Below are positions 9,935 to 19,144 of a stretch of DNA of 64,000 nt, piece after piece. The stretch's first letter is position 1; each line of letters begins with the position of its first letter. Made by a program: the position numbers and the translations under genes. The notes beneath the pieces were generated by a model, which was not told where the DNA came from, did not search any database, and worked only from the letters and a program-made list of their open reading frames with translations. Origin of the DNA: Thiosocius sp963719025 (GTDB taxonomy: Bacteria; Pseudomonadota; Gammaproteobacteria; Chromatiales; Chromatiaceae); the NCBI GenBank assembly GCA_963719025.1, contig CAVRBK010000037.1, positions 1-64,000 of the forward strand. The letters are read 5' to 3'.

Positions 9935-10654
9935 TCAGTTGAGGACATGGATCACACCGTTGCCGGTTACCGTCCCCGATATCACGCGGCCGGAGTTGAG
10001 GTTTTTCACCTTTACCCGGTCGCCGCGCCCACCGTCCGCCAGCGCCTTACCCCGCATCCTAACCTGCAGACCGCTGGTGATGGCAACGATTTCGACCTGG
10101 CTGCCGCGTTTGATCAGTTGTTCGCGGCGCAGCAGGCCGGCATGCAGGGTGGTGCCGTTTTTCACTGCGCGTTTGCTGCGCAGGCCGACCACATCCTCAA
10201 TGCGGGTGAAATAGGCCTTGTGCAGGCGCGAGGTGTCGGTTTCGCTCAACATCAGGTCCTCGGCCCGTAGCGTCTGCCCGCGCACGATCGGCCGGCGGTT
10301 GATCACCACGGTGTCCATCAGCGCAACCCGCACTGGAACGAAAATCTTCCAGGGCTTGCTGCCCTGGCAGCGCACGCCCACCACCCCGCGCCCGCCGCTC
10401 AGCCCGTTCGGCGAGTCATAGGTCTCCAGCGGCTGGTCACAGGCGAGCAGTTTTAGACGGCTGTCCAGGTTGCCAACCTGCACATCGGGCCTGGCCGTGA
10501 ACTGGTCGGCCGAGGCCATCACGTGCTGCCTCGCCACTTCGCGGATGCTGGCATGCGACTGCACCGCATGGTCGGCGGCCTGGGCGCTGCCTCCGATCAG
10601 CAGTACTGCCAGGATTGTCTTGCGTGCGTCAGTTATTCGTCTGTTTGGTCTCAT
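9935..10654 (-). CDS. flgA: flagellar basal body P-ring formation chaperone FlgA
   Basis: Periplasmic chaperone for P-ring (FlgI) assembly. It has 239 residues with an N-terminal signal peptide (ILAVLLIGGSAQA) cleaved around residue 26. An SAF-like domain follows (VINRRPIVRGQTLRAEDL, then DVVGLRSKRAVKNGTTLHA) and a C-terminal barrel ending GRVISGTVTGNGVIHVLN, all typical of FlgA. It is divergent from cheV. The ATG at 10654 has no Shine-Dalgarno site and lies only about 2-3 bp from the start point predicted from the sigma-54 box at 10667-10682, so either the mRNA is nearly leaderless or that box is not used. Confidence 0.94.
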   Translation of the reverse strand: MRPNRRITDARKTILAVLLIGGSAQAADHAVQSHASIREVARQHVMASADQFTARPDVQVGNLDSRLKLLACDQPLETYDSPNGLSGGRGVVGVRCQGSKPWKIFVPVRVALMDTVVINRRPIVRGQTLRAEDLMLSETDTSRLHKAYFTRIEDVVGLRSKRAVKNGTTLHAGLLRREQLIKRGSQVEIVAITSGLQVRMRGKALADGGRGDRVKVKNLNSGRVISGTVTGNGVIHVLN

Positions 10655-10666
10655 GCGGATTTAAAC

Positions 10667-10682
10667 AGCAAGGTTCGTGCCG
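10667..10682 (-). promoter_or_regulatory. candidate sigma-54 promoter of flgA
   Basis: Minus strand CGGCACGAACCTTGCT fits TGGCACG-N4-TTGCW with one mismatch and exact GG-to-GC spacing. Predicted transcription would begin around 10656, just before the annotated ATG at 10654. Confidence 0.6.
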
Positions 10683-10703
10683 GCAGACGTGTGTCGGCCC
10701 GCC

Positions 10704-10730
10704 TAAAGCTTGTAGTTCCCAGGCCGTTAC
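10704..10730 (+). promoter_or_regulatory. sigma-28 (FliA) promoter of cheV
   Basis: TAAAGCTT, an 11-bp spacer, then GCCGTTAC, close to TAAAGTTT-N11-GCCGATAA (7 of 8 and 6 of 8 bases). The cheV ATG is about 20 bp downstream at 10750. Confidence 0.8.
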
Positions 10731-10749
10731 GCAGGTCATCACATTTCTG

Positions 10750-11712
10750 ATGTCGGAGAACCACATGGCAGGGTTACTCGACGGTGTCGACATGCGCACC
10801 AAACTGGCCGGACACAACCGGCTGGAACTGCTGCTGTTCCGCCTCGGCGGGCGTCAGCGTTTCGGCATCAACGTGTTCAAGGTGCAGGAAGTCATCCAGT
10901 GCCCGTCGCTCACATCGGTGCCGCAGTCGCACCCGGTGGTTCTCGGAATCGCCAACATGCGCGGCAAGACCATCGCGATCATGGATCTGGCGCGTGCCAT
11001 CGGTGCCGCCGCCGATCGAGGATCATCGCGACAAGTTCGTGATCGTGACCGAGTACAACCGCAAGGTGCAGGGCTTCCTGGTCGACTGCGGTCGACCGCA
11101 TCGTCAACATGAACTGGGAAGAGATCCTGCCGCCACCCAAGGGTGCCGCGCAGCGGCACTTATATGACGGCGGTTACCCAGGTCGACGAGGAACTGGTCG
11201 AGATCATCGATGTGGAAAAGGTGCTGAAAGAGGTCGTCGGCGGTCAGGAGGATGTCTCCGAGGGCATCATCACGGAACGCGACCACGACAGTCCAGCAGC
11301 ACGTGTTGCTGGTCGATGATTCGAGCGTGGCGCGTAAACAGGTGACCCGGGTGCTCGAGCCAGATGGGGGTCGATTACGACACGGCGAATGACGGCCAGC
11401 AGGCCCTCGAACTATTTGCAGCACTGGGTCGACGAGGGCATGGACATCGAGAACTGGCTGGCGTTGGTGATCTCCGATGTCGAGATGCCGCGCATGGACG
11501 GCTATTCGCTGACCAAGGCGATCCGTGAACATCCGCAGTTATCTCACCTGCATGTGATCCTGCATACTTCGCTCAGCGGTGTATTCAACAAGACGATGGT
11601 GGAGAAGGTCGGGGCCAACGATTTTCTGCCGAAGTGGGAACCGGATACGCTCGCCATGATGGTGCAGGAGCATCTCAAACAACATGCTGAGGAGCGCCGG
11701 GCCGACGTTTAG
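10750..11712 (+). CDS. cheV: chemotaxis coupling/response-regulator protein CheV, frameshifted
   Basis: Adaptor that couples chemoreceptors to CheA and carries a receiver domain for adaptation. The ATG at 10750 opens MSENHMAGLLDGVDMRTKLA. The CheW-like domain follows (LELLLFRLGGRQRFGINVFK, then VVLGIANMRGKTIAIMDLA), and the receiver domain shows VLLVDDSSVARKQV, the phosphoacceptor aspartate in VISDVEMPRMDGYSLT, and LHTSLSG. The reading is spread over three frames with about five shifts (near 11015, 11090, 11145, 11285 and 11360-11405), yet the total of about 320 codons is normal for CheV. It is followed closely by cheR and driven by the sigma-28 box just upstream. Confidence 0.9.
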
Positions 11713-11749
11713 GCCATGGCGTTGCCTAGACGGGTTCACAGAGGGAAGC

Positions 11750-12616
11750 GTGACCAAGCCACTGAACGCGGCCGATTACCGGGCGATCCACGACTTCCTG
11801 GAACGACAGGCCGGCATTCGTCTGGGTGCCGGAAAGGAATACCTGGTCGTCAGCCGACTCGGGCGCCTGTTAAGCAGTTTTGAGCTTGACGGCTTCGGCG
11901 ACCTCGCGGAAAAGCTGACCGCGTTCGGCGCCCTTCGCCTGCAGACCGCGGTCATCGATGCGATGACCACCAACGAGACTTTCTGGTTTCGCGACCTTGC
12001 CCACTACCGTGTGCTCACCGAGGGTATCCTGGCCGAATCCAGACCCAGTCGCCTGCGCATCTGGTCGGCGGCTGCCTCGACCGGGCAGGAGGCCTATACC
12101 ACGGCGATCTGCCTGCAGGACGCCATGCAGAGTGGTCATCTCGATCGCAGCATGGGCTACGAGATCGTCGGTACCGATATCTCGGCGACGGCACTGGAAG
12201 AGGCCAGGGGCGCGGCCTACTGTGGTGCGTCTGCAGCACGCGGCCTGAGCGATCAGCAGCGCCGCCGCTATTTCGTCGAGAAGGGCGGGTGTATCGAGGT
12301 GGCGCCGCAGTACCGCAAGGGCATCAGTTTTCGCACCTTCAACCTGCTCAAGTCGTTCGACATGCTCGGCCGATTCGATGTGGTGTTCTGTCGCAACGTG
12401 TTGATCTACTTCTCGCAGGAACGCAAACGCGACATCTTGTCGCGCATCGCCCGTTCAATGAATCCCGGCGGGCACCTGTTTCTCGGCTCGACCGAGTCGA
12501 TGAGCGGTCATGAGGATCTGTTCGAGATGCGCAATATCTCGGGCGGCCTGGTGTACCGCGTCCGTCTCCTGATCTTGCCGCCCGGCGGCGGCAAAGGCTT
12601 GCCGCTTACCCCCTGA
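11750..12616 (+). CDS. cheR: chemotaxis protein methyltransferase CheR
   Basis: S-adenosylmethionine-dependent methyltransferase that methylates glutamates on chemoreceptors. A GTG start at 11750 (VTKPLNAADYRAIHDFLERQ) behind GAGGGA is preferred over an ATG at 11684 inside the end of cheV, because the family begins here. The protein has 288 residues: N-terminal helical domain with TNETFWFRD, the SAM-binding loop (LRIWSAAASTGQEAYTTAI), GTDISATALEEAR, and DVVFCRNVLIYF, which is the CheR signature. The cheV-cheR-flgB order is the usual one in polarly flagellated gammaproteobacteria. Confidence 0.95.
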   Translation: MTKPLNAADYRAIHDFLERQAGIRLGAGKEYLVVSRLGRLLSSFELDGFGDLAEKLTAFGALRLQTAVIDAMTTNETFWFRDLAHYRVLTEGILAESRPSRLRIWSAAASTGQEAYTTAICLQDAMQSGHLDRSMGYEIVGTDISATALEEARGAAYCGASAARGLSDQQRRRYFVEKGGCIEVAPQYRKGISFRTFNLLKSFDMLGRFDVVFCRNVLIYFSQERKRDILSRIARSMNPGGHLFLGSTESMSGHEDLFEMRNISGGLVYRVRLLILPPGGGKGLPLTP

Positions 12617-12667
12617 AGTTGCTTTGTGATTTCCCTAAGTCACTGTTTCTAAAGTGTTAGGTCTGGT

Positions 12668-12683
12668 TGGCACGGCTCCTGCT
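12668..12683 (+). promoter_or_regulatory. sigma-54 promoter of the flgB operon
   Basis: TGGCACGGCTCCTGCT matches TGGCACG-N4-TTGCW except for one C at the -12 box, with exact spacing. It lies 38 bp before the flgB ATG (12721). This fits FlrC/FleR-type class III control of rod and hook genes. Confidence 0.82.
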
Positions 12684-12720
12684 CAATAACAGGCGAAACC
12701 GTTGTTCAGGGATCGGCAAG

Positions 12721-13113
12721 ATGAAACTCGATGATGTATTTGGAATCCACGAAGACGCCATGCGCCTGCGCTCGAAGCGTGCCGAGGTGCTGGCCTCCAA
12801 CATGGCGAATGCAGACACCCCCGGCTACAAGGCCCGCGACTTCGACTTTCAGGCGATGTTGCGCAAAGAGATGTCGCCACCGGTGCGCCTCGCATCCACG
12901 CATGCCCGGCATATCCACAGCGACCAGGGCGTTGTCGCCTCCACCCAGATGGGCTATCGCATTCCGCAACAGCCGTCACTCGATGGCAACACCGTCGAAG
13001 TCGAACGCGAACAGAGTGCATTCAGCGAGAACGCAATGCGCTACCAGGCCAGCCTGCGTTTCATGGATGGACGCATCAAGGGGCTGTTGAGAGCAATCAA
13101 GGGTAACGGCTGA
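12721..13113 (+). CDS. flgB: flagellar basal body rod protein FlgB
   Basis: Proximal rod subunit exported to the periplasm. It has 130 residues and an intact frame. The start at ATG 12721 is chosen over an upstream in-frame codon because MKLDDVFGIHEDAMRLRSKR is the family start and the sigma-54 promoter lies before it. It carries the flagellar rod motif LASNMANADTPGYKARDFDF near residue 35 and a C-terminal amphipathic helix (NAMRYQASLRFMDGRIKGLL) for rod packing. The stop overlaps the flgC ATG by one base. Confidence 0.96.
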   Translation: MKLDDVFGIHEDAMRLRSKRAEVLASNMANADTPGYKARDFDFQAMLRKEMSPPVRLASTHARHIHSDQGVVASTQMGYRIPQQPSLDGNTVEVEREQSAFSENAMRYQASLRFMDGRIKGLLRAIKGNG

Positions 13114-13526
13114 TGAGTAGCTTCAAGATTTTCGATATCGCCGGCTCCGGCATGAACGCGCAGAACCTGCGCATGAACCTGGTCGCCAGCAACCTGGCCA
13201 ACGTCGATGCGGTCTCCAGCAGCATGGAAGAGACCTACCGCGCCCGCCAACCGGTGTTCCGCGCGGTGCTCGACCAGGTCAATTCGCGCAACCCGTCGAC
13301 CGGCGTGCAGATGGCGGGGGTGGTCGAAAGCCAGGCACCGCTGGTACGCGAGTATGCGCCCAATCATGCGATGGCCGACGAGGAGGGCTACATCTACCGC
13401 CCCAACGTCAATGTTGTCGAAGAGATGGCCAACATGATCTCGGCCTCGCGTGCCTACCAGAACAATGTCGAGGTGGTGAATGCGACCCGCCAGATGTTGT
13501 CCGCCACCATCAACCTCGGGAGATAA
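13113..13526 (+). CDS. flgC: flagellar basal body rod protein FlgC
   Basis: Proximal rod subunit of 137 residues. The N-terminal Flg_bb_rod motif reads GMNAQNLRMNLVASNLANVD, and the conserved C-terminal segment reads NVVEEMANMISASRAYQNNV followed by ATRQMLSATINLGR. The start shares a base with the flgB stop, so translation is coupled. The frame is intact. Confidence 0.97.
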   Translation: MSSFKIFDIAGSGMNAQNLRMNLVASNLANVDAVSSSMEETYRARQPVFRAVLDQVNSRNPSTGVQMAGVVESQAPLVREYAPNHAMADEEGYIYRPNVNVVEEMANMISASRAYQNNVEVVNATRQMLSATINLGR

Positions 13527-13532
13527 GGGACC

Positions 13533-14215
13533 GTGAGCGCGATCAACACACAAGACGATCTGTTCGCCAGTCTCGGTCTGGCACCCAGCAGAACTCGGCG
13601 ACGCCGAAGAACGATGCGACCGACCTGGGTCTCAACACCTTCCTGAAACTGATGGTCACCCAGCTGAACAACCAGGACCCGTTCAAGCCGATGGAGAACG
13701 GCGACTTCCTGGGCCAGATCGCCCAGTTCGGCTCGGTCACCGGCCTTGAGCAGCTGAACCAGAACTTCGAATCACTGGCCGGCTCGATCACCTCTGGACA
13801 GGCCCTGCAGGCGGGCTCGCTGGTCGGGCGCGAGGTGCTGGCACCGGTCGACACCGGCTACCTGAACACCGGCGGCACGCTGCGCGGACAGGTCAACCTC
13901 GAACAGAGCAGCCCGGAGGTCACGGTGCGGGTTACCGACCAGGTCGGCCAGCTGGTGCGCGAGATCCCGATGGGCTCGGCGGCACCGGGCAATCTCGATT
14001 TCACCTGGGACGGCATCGACGAGGCCGGCAACTTCGTACCGCCCGGTCTCTACACCGTCCACGTCGAGGCGATCCAGTACGACCGCCCGGTCGACCTGCA
14101 GACCAAGCTGTTCGCCAAGGTCGAGAGTGTCAATCTCGACGGCCGCAACGGCCTGACCCTGAACCTCGAAGGCCTCGGTCCGATCGCCTTCAACAACGTG
14201 CAACAGATTTACTAA
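13533..14215 (+). CDS. flgD: flagellar hook assembly scaffolding protein FlgD, one frameshift
   Basis: Hook cap that guides FlgE polymerisation. The GTG at 13533 (VSAINTQDDLFASLGL) starts 7 bp after flgC. A one-base shift around 13590 leads into FLKLMVTQLNNQDPFKPMEN, the FlgD signature, then FLGQIAQFGSVTGLEQLN. The C-terminal Ig-like/tudor part follows (NLDFTWDGIDEAGNFVPPGL, YTVHVEAIQ). About 227 residues, a normal length. Confidence 0.94.
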
Positions 14216-14229
14216 CCGGAGAAGCCATC

Positions 14230-15504
14230 ATGCCTTTTCGTATCGCTCTCAGTGGACTCAACGCGGCTTCCACCGACCTTGAGGTAACCGGCAACAACAT
14301 CGCCAACTCGGCCACCAACGGCTTCAAGGAGTCGCGCGCCGAGTTTGCCGATCTGTATGCGAGCGCCATCCAGGACACCAGCACCAACGCCGTCCGGCCA
14401 GGGCGTGCGGGTCGCCCGTGTGGCCCAGCAGTTCAGCCAGGGCACGATCGACTTCACCTCCAACAACCTCGACCTGGCGATCAGCGGTCAGGGCTTCTTC
14501 GTCCTCGAGGCGCCGGACGGTACCCAGGCCTATACGCGGTCCGGTGCCTACAGCGTCGACCGTGACGGCTACGTGATCAATCATGCCGCCGACAAGCTGC
14601 AGATCTACGAGGCAGTGAACGGCGTGGGTGGCGCGACGACCTTCAACACCGGTGTGTTGACGGATCTGCAGCTGCCGACCACGCCGAGTGCGCCGAATGC
14701 GTCCGGCAACCATCAGTGCGGCACTCAATCTCAACGCATCCGAAAGTGCCGTCGGCGGTGGCATTCAATCCGGCAAACCCGGCCAGTTACAACAGCTCGA
14801 CGTCGACCACGGTCTACGATTCGCTGGGCAATGCGCATACCTCGACCATGTACTTCCGCAAGACCGCGGACGAATGCCTGGGACCAGTACCTGTATGTCG
14901 ACGGCAACAACATTCCGCCGACCGGCAACGCCGTTCCACCGGCGGCACCCATCCCGTTCACCCTCGACTTCGATTCGACCGGTGCGCTTACCCAGGTCAA
15001 CGGCGCGGCGGCCACGTCGGATCTCACCGCGGCCTTCGATCCCGGTACCGGCGCGGCCAATCTCACGCTGACCATGGATTTCAGCGGCACCACCCAGTAC
15101 GGCTCGTCGTTCGCGGTCAACAACCTGTCGCCAGGACGGCTACACCTCCGGGCGTCTGGCCGGTGTCGACATCGACACCGAGGGCGTGGTGTTCGCCCGC
15201 TACACCAACGGACAGTCTTCGGCGCTGGGCAAGGTGGCCCTGGCCAAGTTCAACAACCAGCAGGGTCTGCGCCAGGTCGGCGATACCAACTGGGCCGAGA
15301 GCTTCTCGTCCGGTACGCCACAGCTGGGCGAGGCCGGCACCTCGAGCTTCGGTCAGATCCAGTCCGGCGCACTGGAGGCATCGAACGTCGATATTGCCGC
15401 AGCAGCTGGTCAACCTGATCACCGCGCAGCGCAACTTCCAGGCCAATGCCGAAGTGATCTCGACCGCGGATTCGGTCACCCAGACCATCATCAATATCCG
15501 ATAG
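14230..15504 (+). CDS. flgE: flagellar hook protein FlgE, frameshifted
   Basis: Subunit of the hook. The ATG at 14230 opens MPFRIALSGLNAASTDLEVT with GNNIANSATNGFKESRAEF, the rod/hook N-terminal motif. The frame shifts near 14395, 14715, 14880, 15130 and 15400, but each part is recognisable: TIDFTSNNLDLAISGQGFFV, the middle domain with TTVYDSLGNAHTSTMYFRK, and the C-terminal QQLVNLITAQRNFQANAEVI followed by STADSVTQTIINIR. The total of about 424 residues is typical. It sits between flgD and flgF in operon order. Confidence 0.93.
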
Positions 15505-15577
15505 CCATAACGGGCAGGGCGCCGGACTGAGGGGCTGATGCCCCGGTCCGCGGCCCGGCCGGCCCAGGAGAGGCACC

Positions 15578-16321
15578 ATGGACCGCATGCTGTACGTCGC
15601 CATGAGCGGCGCCAAGGAAACGCTGATCGCCCAGGCCAATACCAGCAACAACCTGGCCAATGCCAGTACCACCGGCTTTCTGGCTGACCTGAACCAGTTT
15701 CGCAGCATGCCGGTGTTCGGCAGCGGTCATCCGACCCGGGTTTACGCGATGGATGAACGTCCCGCGCACCGATTTCAACCATGGCAGCATCCAGTACACC
15801 GGGCGCGACCTCGATGTCGCGATCAAGGACGGCGGCTGGCTCGCGGTGCAGGCGCGCGACGGCGGCGAGGCCTACAGCCGGCGCGGCGACCTGCGGGTCG
15901 ACGAGAACGGCCTGCTGCTGACCGGCAACGACTTGCCGGTGATGGGCAACGGCGGACCGATCGCCATGCCGCCGTTCGAGAAAATCGAGATCGGCGTCGA
16001 CGGCACCGTGTCGATTCGACCGCTCGGGTGCGGCAGCCGACGAGCTGGCGGTGATCGACCGGATCAAGCTGGTCGCACCCGCAATACGAGCAGATGGAGA
16101 AGGGCGATGACGGCCTGTTCCGCCTCAAGGAAGGCGGCGAGGCCGAGGCCGATCCCGTGCAGCGCCTGGTCTCCGGGGCTTTGGAGTCGAGCAACGTCAA
16201 CGTGGTCAACGAGATGGTCGACATGATCGAGCTGTCCCGGCGCTTCGAACTGCAGGTCAAGATGATGAAGACCGCGCAGGAAAACGCCAGCGCCGCGGCC
16301 AGCATCGTGCGTCCGGTGTAA
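15578..16321 (+). CDS. flgF: flagellar basal body rod protein FlgF, frameshifted
   Basis: Proximal rod subunit near the distal junction. The ATG at 15578 (MDRMLYVAMSGAKETLIAQA) has an AGGAG ribosome site. The N-terminal motif NTSNNLANASTTGFLADLNQ is clear. The reading shifts near 15755 and around 16030-16075, with RDLDVAIKDGGWLAVQARDG and NENGLL-like parts in the second frame. The C-terminus in the last frame carries LVSGALESSNVNVVNEMVDM and the rod helix. About 247 residues, as expected. Confidence 0.92.
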
Positions 16322-16324
16322 AGC

Positions 16325-16340
16325 TGGCAAGCGTTTTGCA
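16325..16340 (+). promoter_or_regulatory. sigma-54 promoter upstream of flgG
   Basis: TGGCAAGCGTTTTGCA, with exact GG-to-GC spacing and a perfect TTGCA -12 box, lies in the 103-bp gap between flgF and flgG. It would give flgG and the following genes their own start in addition to read-through from flgB. Confidence 0.75.
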
Positions 16341-16424
16341 ACGTTATCGCTAGAGTCAGATGAACGAATCTTCGCGGCGGATCCCGACGCAGAGCTGCCG
16401 CCACCAGAACAAGAGGTTTTCACC

Positions 16425-17210
16425 ATGTACCCCGCACTCTGGATCGCCAAGACCGGACTGGATGCCGAGCAGACCCGCATGTCCGTGATCTCCAACAACC
16501 TGGCCAACGTCAACACCACCGGCTTCAAACGCGACCGCGCGGTGTTCGAAGACCTGATCTACCAGAACATCCGCCAGGCCGGCGCCAACTCGACCGAAGA
16601 CACCACGCTGCCGTCCGGGCTGTACATCGGCACCGGCGTGCGCACCGTGGCCACCCAGAAGCTGCACACCCAGGGCAACATCGTGCAGACCAACAACAGC
16701 TTCGACATCGCGGTCCAGGGCAACGGCTTCTTCCAGGTCAACCATCCCGACGGCAGCATCGTCTACACGCGCGACGGCTCCTTCGGGCTCGACTCGACCG
16801 GCCAGATGGTCACCCAGAACGGCTACCTGCTGGAGCCGGCGATCACGGTTCCGGCCAATACGCTGAGCGTGACCGTCGGCTCGGACGGCACGGTTTCGGC
16901 GCTGGTCGCCGGCAACAATGCGCCGACCCAGATCGGCAACCTCACGCTGGCCCAGTTCGTCAACCCGACCGGCCTGGAGGCGATCGGCGACAACCTGTTT
17001 CGCGAGTCCGTCGCCAGCGGTGCACCGCAGATCGACACGCCCGGGACCAACGGCGCCGGCACCCTGATCCAGGGTTCGCTGGAAAGCTCCAACGTCAACG
17101 TGGTCGAGGAACTGGTCAACATGATCGAGACCCAGCGCGCCTACGAGATGAACTGCAAGGCGATCTCGACCACCGACGACATGCTGGCCTATGTGAGCCA
17201 GCAGCTCTGA
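16425..17210 (+). CDS. flgG: flagellar basal body distal rod protein FlgG
   Basis: Distal rod subunit of 261 residues, one of the few intact flagellar frames here. It has the N-terminal motif SVISNNLANVNTTGFKRDRA, IAVQGNGFFQVNHPDGSIVY in the middle, and the C-terminal QGSLESSNVNVVEELVNMIE then TQRAYEMNCKAISTTDDMLA. Length and motif spacing match FlgG. A sigma-54 promoter lies 85 bp upstream. Confidence 0.97.
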   Translation: MYPALWIAKTGLDAEQTRMSVISNNLANVNTTGFKRDRAVFEDLIYQNIRQAGANSTEDTTLPSGLYIGTGVRTVATQKLHTQGNIVQTNNSFDIAVQGNGFFQVNHPDGSIVYTRDGSFGLDSTGQMVTQNGYLLEPAITVPANTLSVTVGSDGTVSALVAGNNAPTQIGNLTLAQFVNPTGLEAIGDNLFRESVASGAPQIDTPGTNGAGTLIQGSLESSNVNVVEELVNMIETQRAYEMNCKAISTTDDMLAYVSQQL

Positions 17211-17235
17211 TGACGTCAGGGCTGAGGTAATCGCC

Positions 17236-17974
17236 ATGAGCGCAACAAGCCGTCAGCATCGCAGGCAACGCGACGCAACGCCATGGATCGCGCACGCTGC
17301 TGTTGCTGCTCGCCGTGGCGCTGCTTGGCCGGCTGCAACTCGACGCCGAAACGCGATCCCGAGTTTGCCGCGGTGCCGCCGGCCGCGATCCCGCCGGTGC
17401 CGCAGGGCAACGGCGCGATCTTCCAGGCCGGTTTCGAGCGCAGCTGGTTCGAGAACGTGCGCGCACGCCGGGTCGGCGACATCCTGGTCGTGAACCTGGT
17501 CGAGGAGACCGAGGCCAGTCACACCAACACGGGCACGGTGTCGACAAGAGCAACAGCACGCAGCATCACCAACCCGACGCTGTTCGGTCATGCGCTAAGT
17601 TCGACCTACCGGGCCGGACTGGCTCCTACGACCTCGGTCAGAGCCTGGCATCCGCAGACCGACTTCTCGGGTGATGGCGACAACACGCAGAACAACGAGT
17701 TCAGCGGCTCGATCTCGGTGATGGTGACCGAGGTGCTGGCCAACGGTTACCTGCGGGTGCGCGGCGAGAAGCGCATCGGCATGACCGGCGGCAACGAATA
17801 CATCCGCGTGTCCGGCATCGTCCGTCCCGAGGACATCGACACCGAACAACACGGTCGAATCGACCACGATCGCCGATGCAACGCTGGTCTACGTCGGCGA
17901 TGGCCAGGTCGCCAAGGCCACCACAGATGGGCTGGCTGGCGAAGTTCTTCATCTCCGCACTGATGCCATTCTGA
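17236..17974 (+). CDS. flgH: flagellar basal body L-ring protein FlgH, frameshifted
   Basis: Outer-membrane lipoprotein that forms the L-ring. The ATG at 17236 follows GAGGT. The lipoprotein signal (RTLLLLLAVALL, then LAGCNSTPK) has to be assembled across one or two shifts near 17290-17330. The main frame holds AIPPVPQGNGAIFQAGFERS, VGDILVVNLVEETEASHTNT, SISVMVTEVLANGYLRVRGE and IRVSGIVRPEDID, all FlgH landmarks. A further shift near 17840 restores the family C-terminus MGWLAKFFISALMPF, stopping at 17974. Confidence 0.92.
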
Positions 17975-19135
17975 TGGCACTGAACGTCATGAATGCACGC
18001 AGTCACATATCGACGTTACCCGAGCCTGCTGGCTTCCTGGTCGTCGCACTGCTGGTGCTGGCTGGCACTGCCGGTGCAGGCCGAGCGCATCAAGGACCTG
18101 GCGACACATCCAGGGCGTGCGCAACAACCAGCTGCTCGGCTACGGCCTGGTGGTCGGCCTCGACGGCAGCGGCGACAAGGTCGGTTCCTCGCCGTTCACC
18201 CAGCAGAGCCTGCGCAGCATGCTGACCCAGCTCGGTATCGTGGTGCCGCCCGGCACCACGCTGAACCCGAAGAACGTCGCCGCGGTGACGGTGCATGCCG
18301 ACCTGCCGGCGTTCGCCAAGCCCGGTCAGAAGATCGACGTCACCGTCTCGTCGATCGGCGATGCCAAGAGCCTGCGCGGCGGCAGCCTGCTGATGACGCC
18401 GCTGAAGGGTATCGACGGCCAGGTCTATGCCATCGCCCAGGGCAACCTGGTGGTCGGCGGCCTGTCGAGCGAGGGTGCGGACGGCTCCAAGGTCACGATC
18501 AATATCCCCAGCTCCGGGCCGCATTCCCGGCGGCGCCACGGTCGAGCGCAGCGTCGCGACGCCGTTCGGCGCAGGACGCCCTGCTGACCCTGAACCTGAA
18601 AGACCGGCGATTTCACCACCGCGCAGCGCGTCACCGACGCGATCAACAAGGCGATCGGCGACGGTACCGCCTTTCCGGTCGATGCCACGTCGGTCAAGGT
18701 CAACGCGCCGAGGAACATCGGCCAGCGCGTCGGCTTCGTCTCGATGATCGAGAACCTGCAGATGTCAATCCGGCCGCGGCGGTCGCCAAGGTCATCGTCA
18801 ACTCGCGCACCGGCACCGTGGTGATCAACAGCACGGTGCGGGTCAGCCCGGCGGCCGTGTCGCACGGCAGCCTGACGGTGACGATCAGCGAGAACGCCGC
18901 AGGTATCGCAGCCCAATCCGCTCGCCGGCGGGCACGACCGCGGTCGTACCGCAGTCCGACGTCGCGGTGTCCGAGCCCGGGCAGCCGCATGTTCCTGTTC
19001 GATCCCGGCGTGTCACGCTGGATAAGGTGGTGCGCGCGGTCAACCAGGTGGGCGCCGGTCCGAGCGACCTGGTGGCCATCCTCGAGGCACTGAAGCAGGC
19101 CGGTGCGCTCAAGGCCGACCTGCGTGGTGATCTGA
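17974..19135 (+). CDS. flgI: flagellar basal body P-ring protein FlgI, frameshifted
   Basis: Periplasmic P-ring subunit. The start at 17974 overlaps the flgH stop; ATG 17989 is an alternative. After a signal peptide (FLVVALLVLAG, then LPVQA) the mature start ERIKDLA and the conserved GYGLVVGLDGSGDKVGSSPF follow, then LNPKNVAAVTVHADLPAFAK and GGSLLMTPLKGIDGQVYAIA. Shifts occur near 18070, 18105, 18520, 18570, 18605, 18765, 18905 and 19010. The last, near 19124, restores ADLVVI at the stop 19133-19135. The total of about 387 codons is close to the family length, and FlgA, its chaperone, is encoded in the same region. Confidence 0.92.
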
Positions 19136-19144
19136 GGACGCAGC

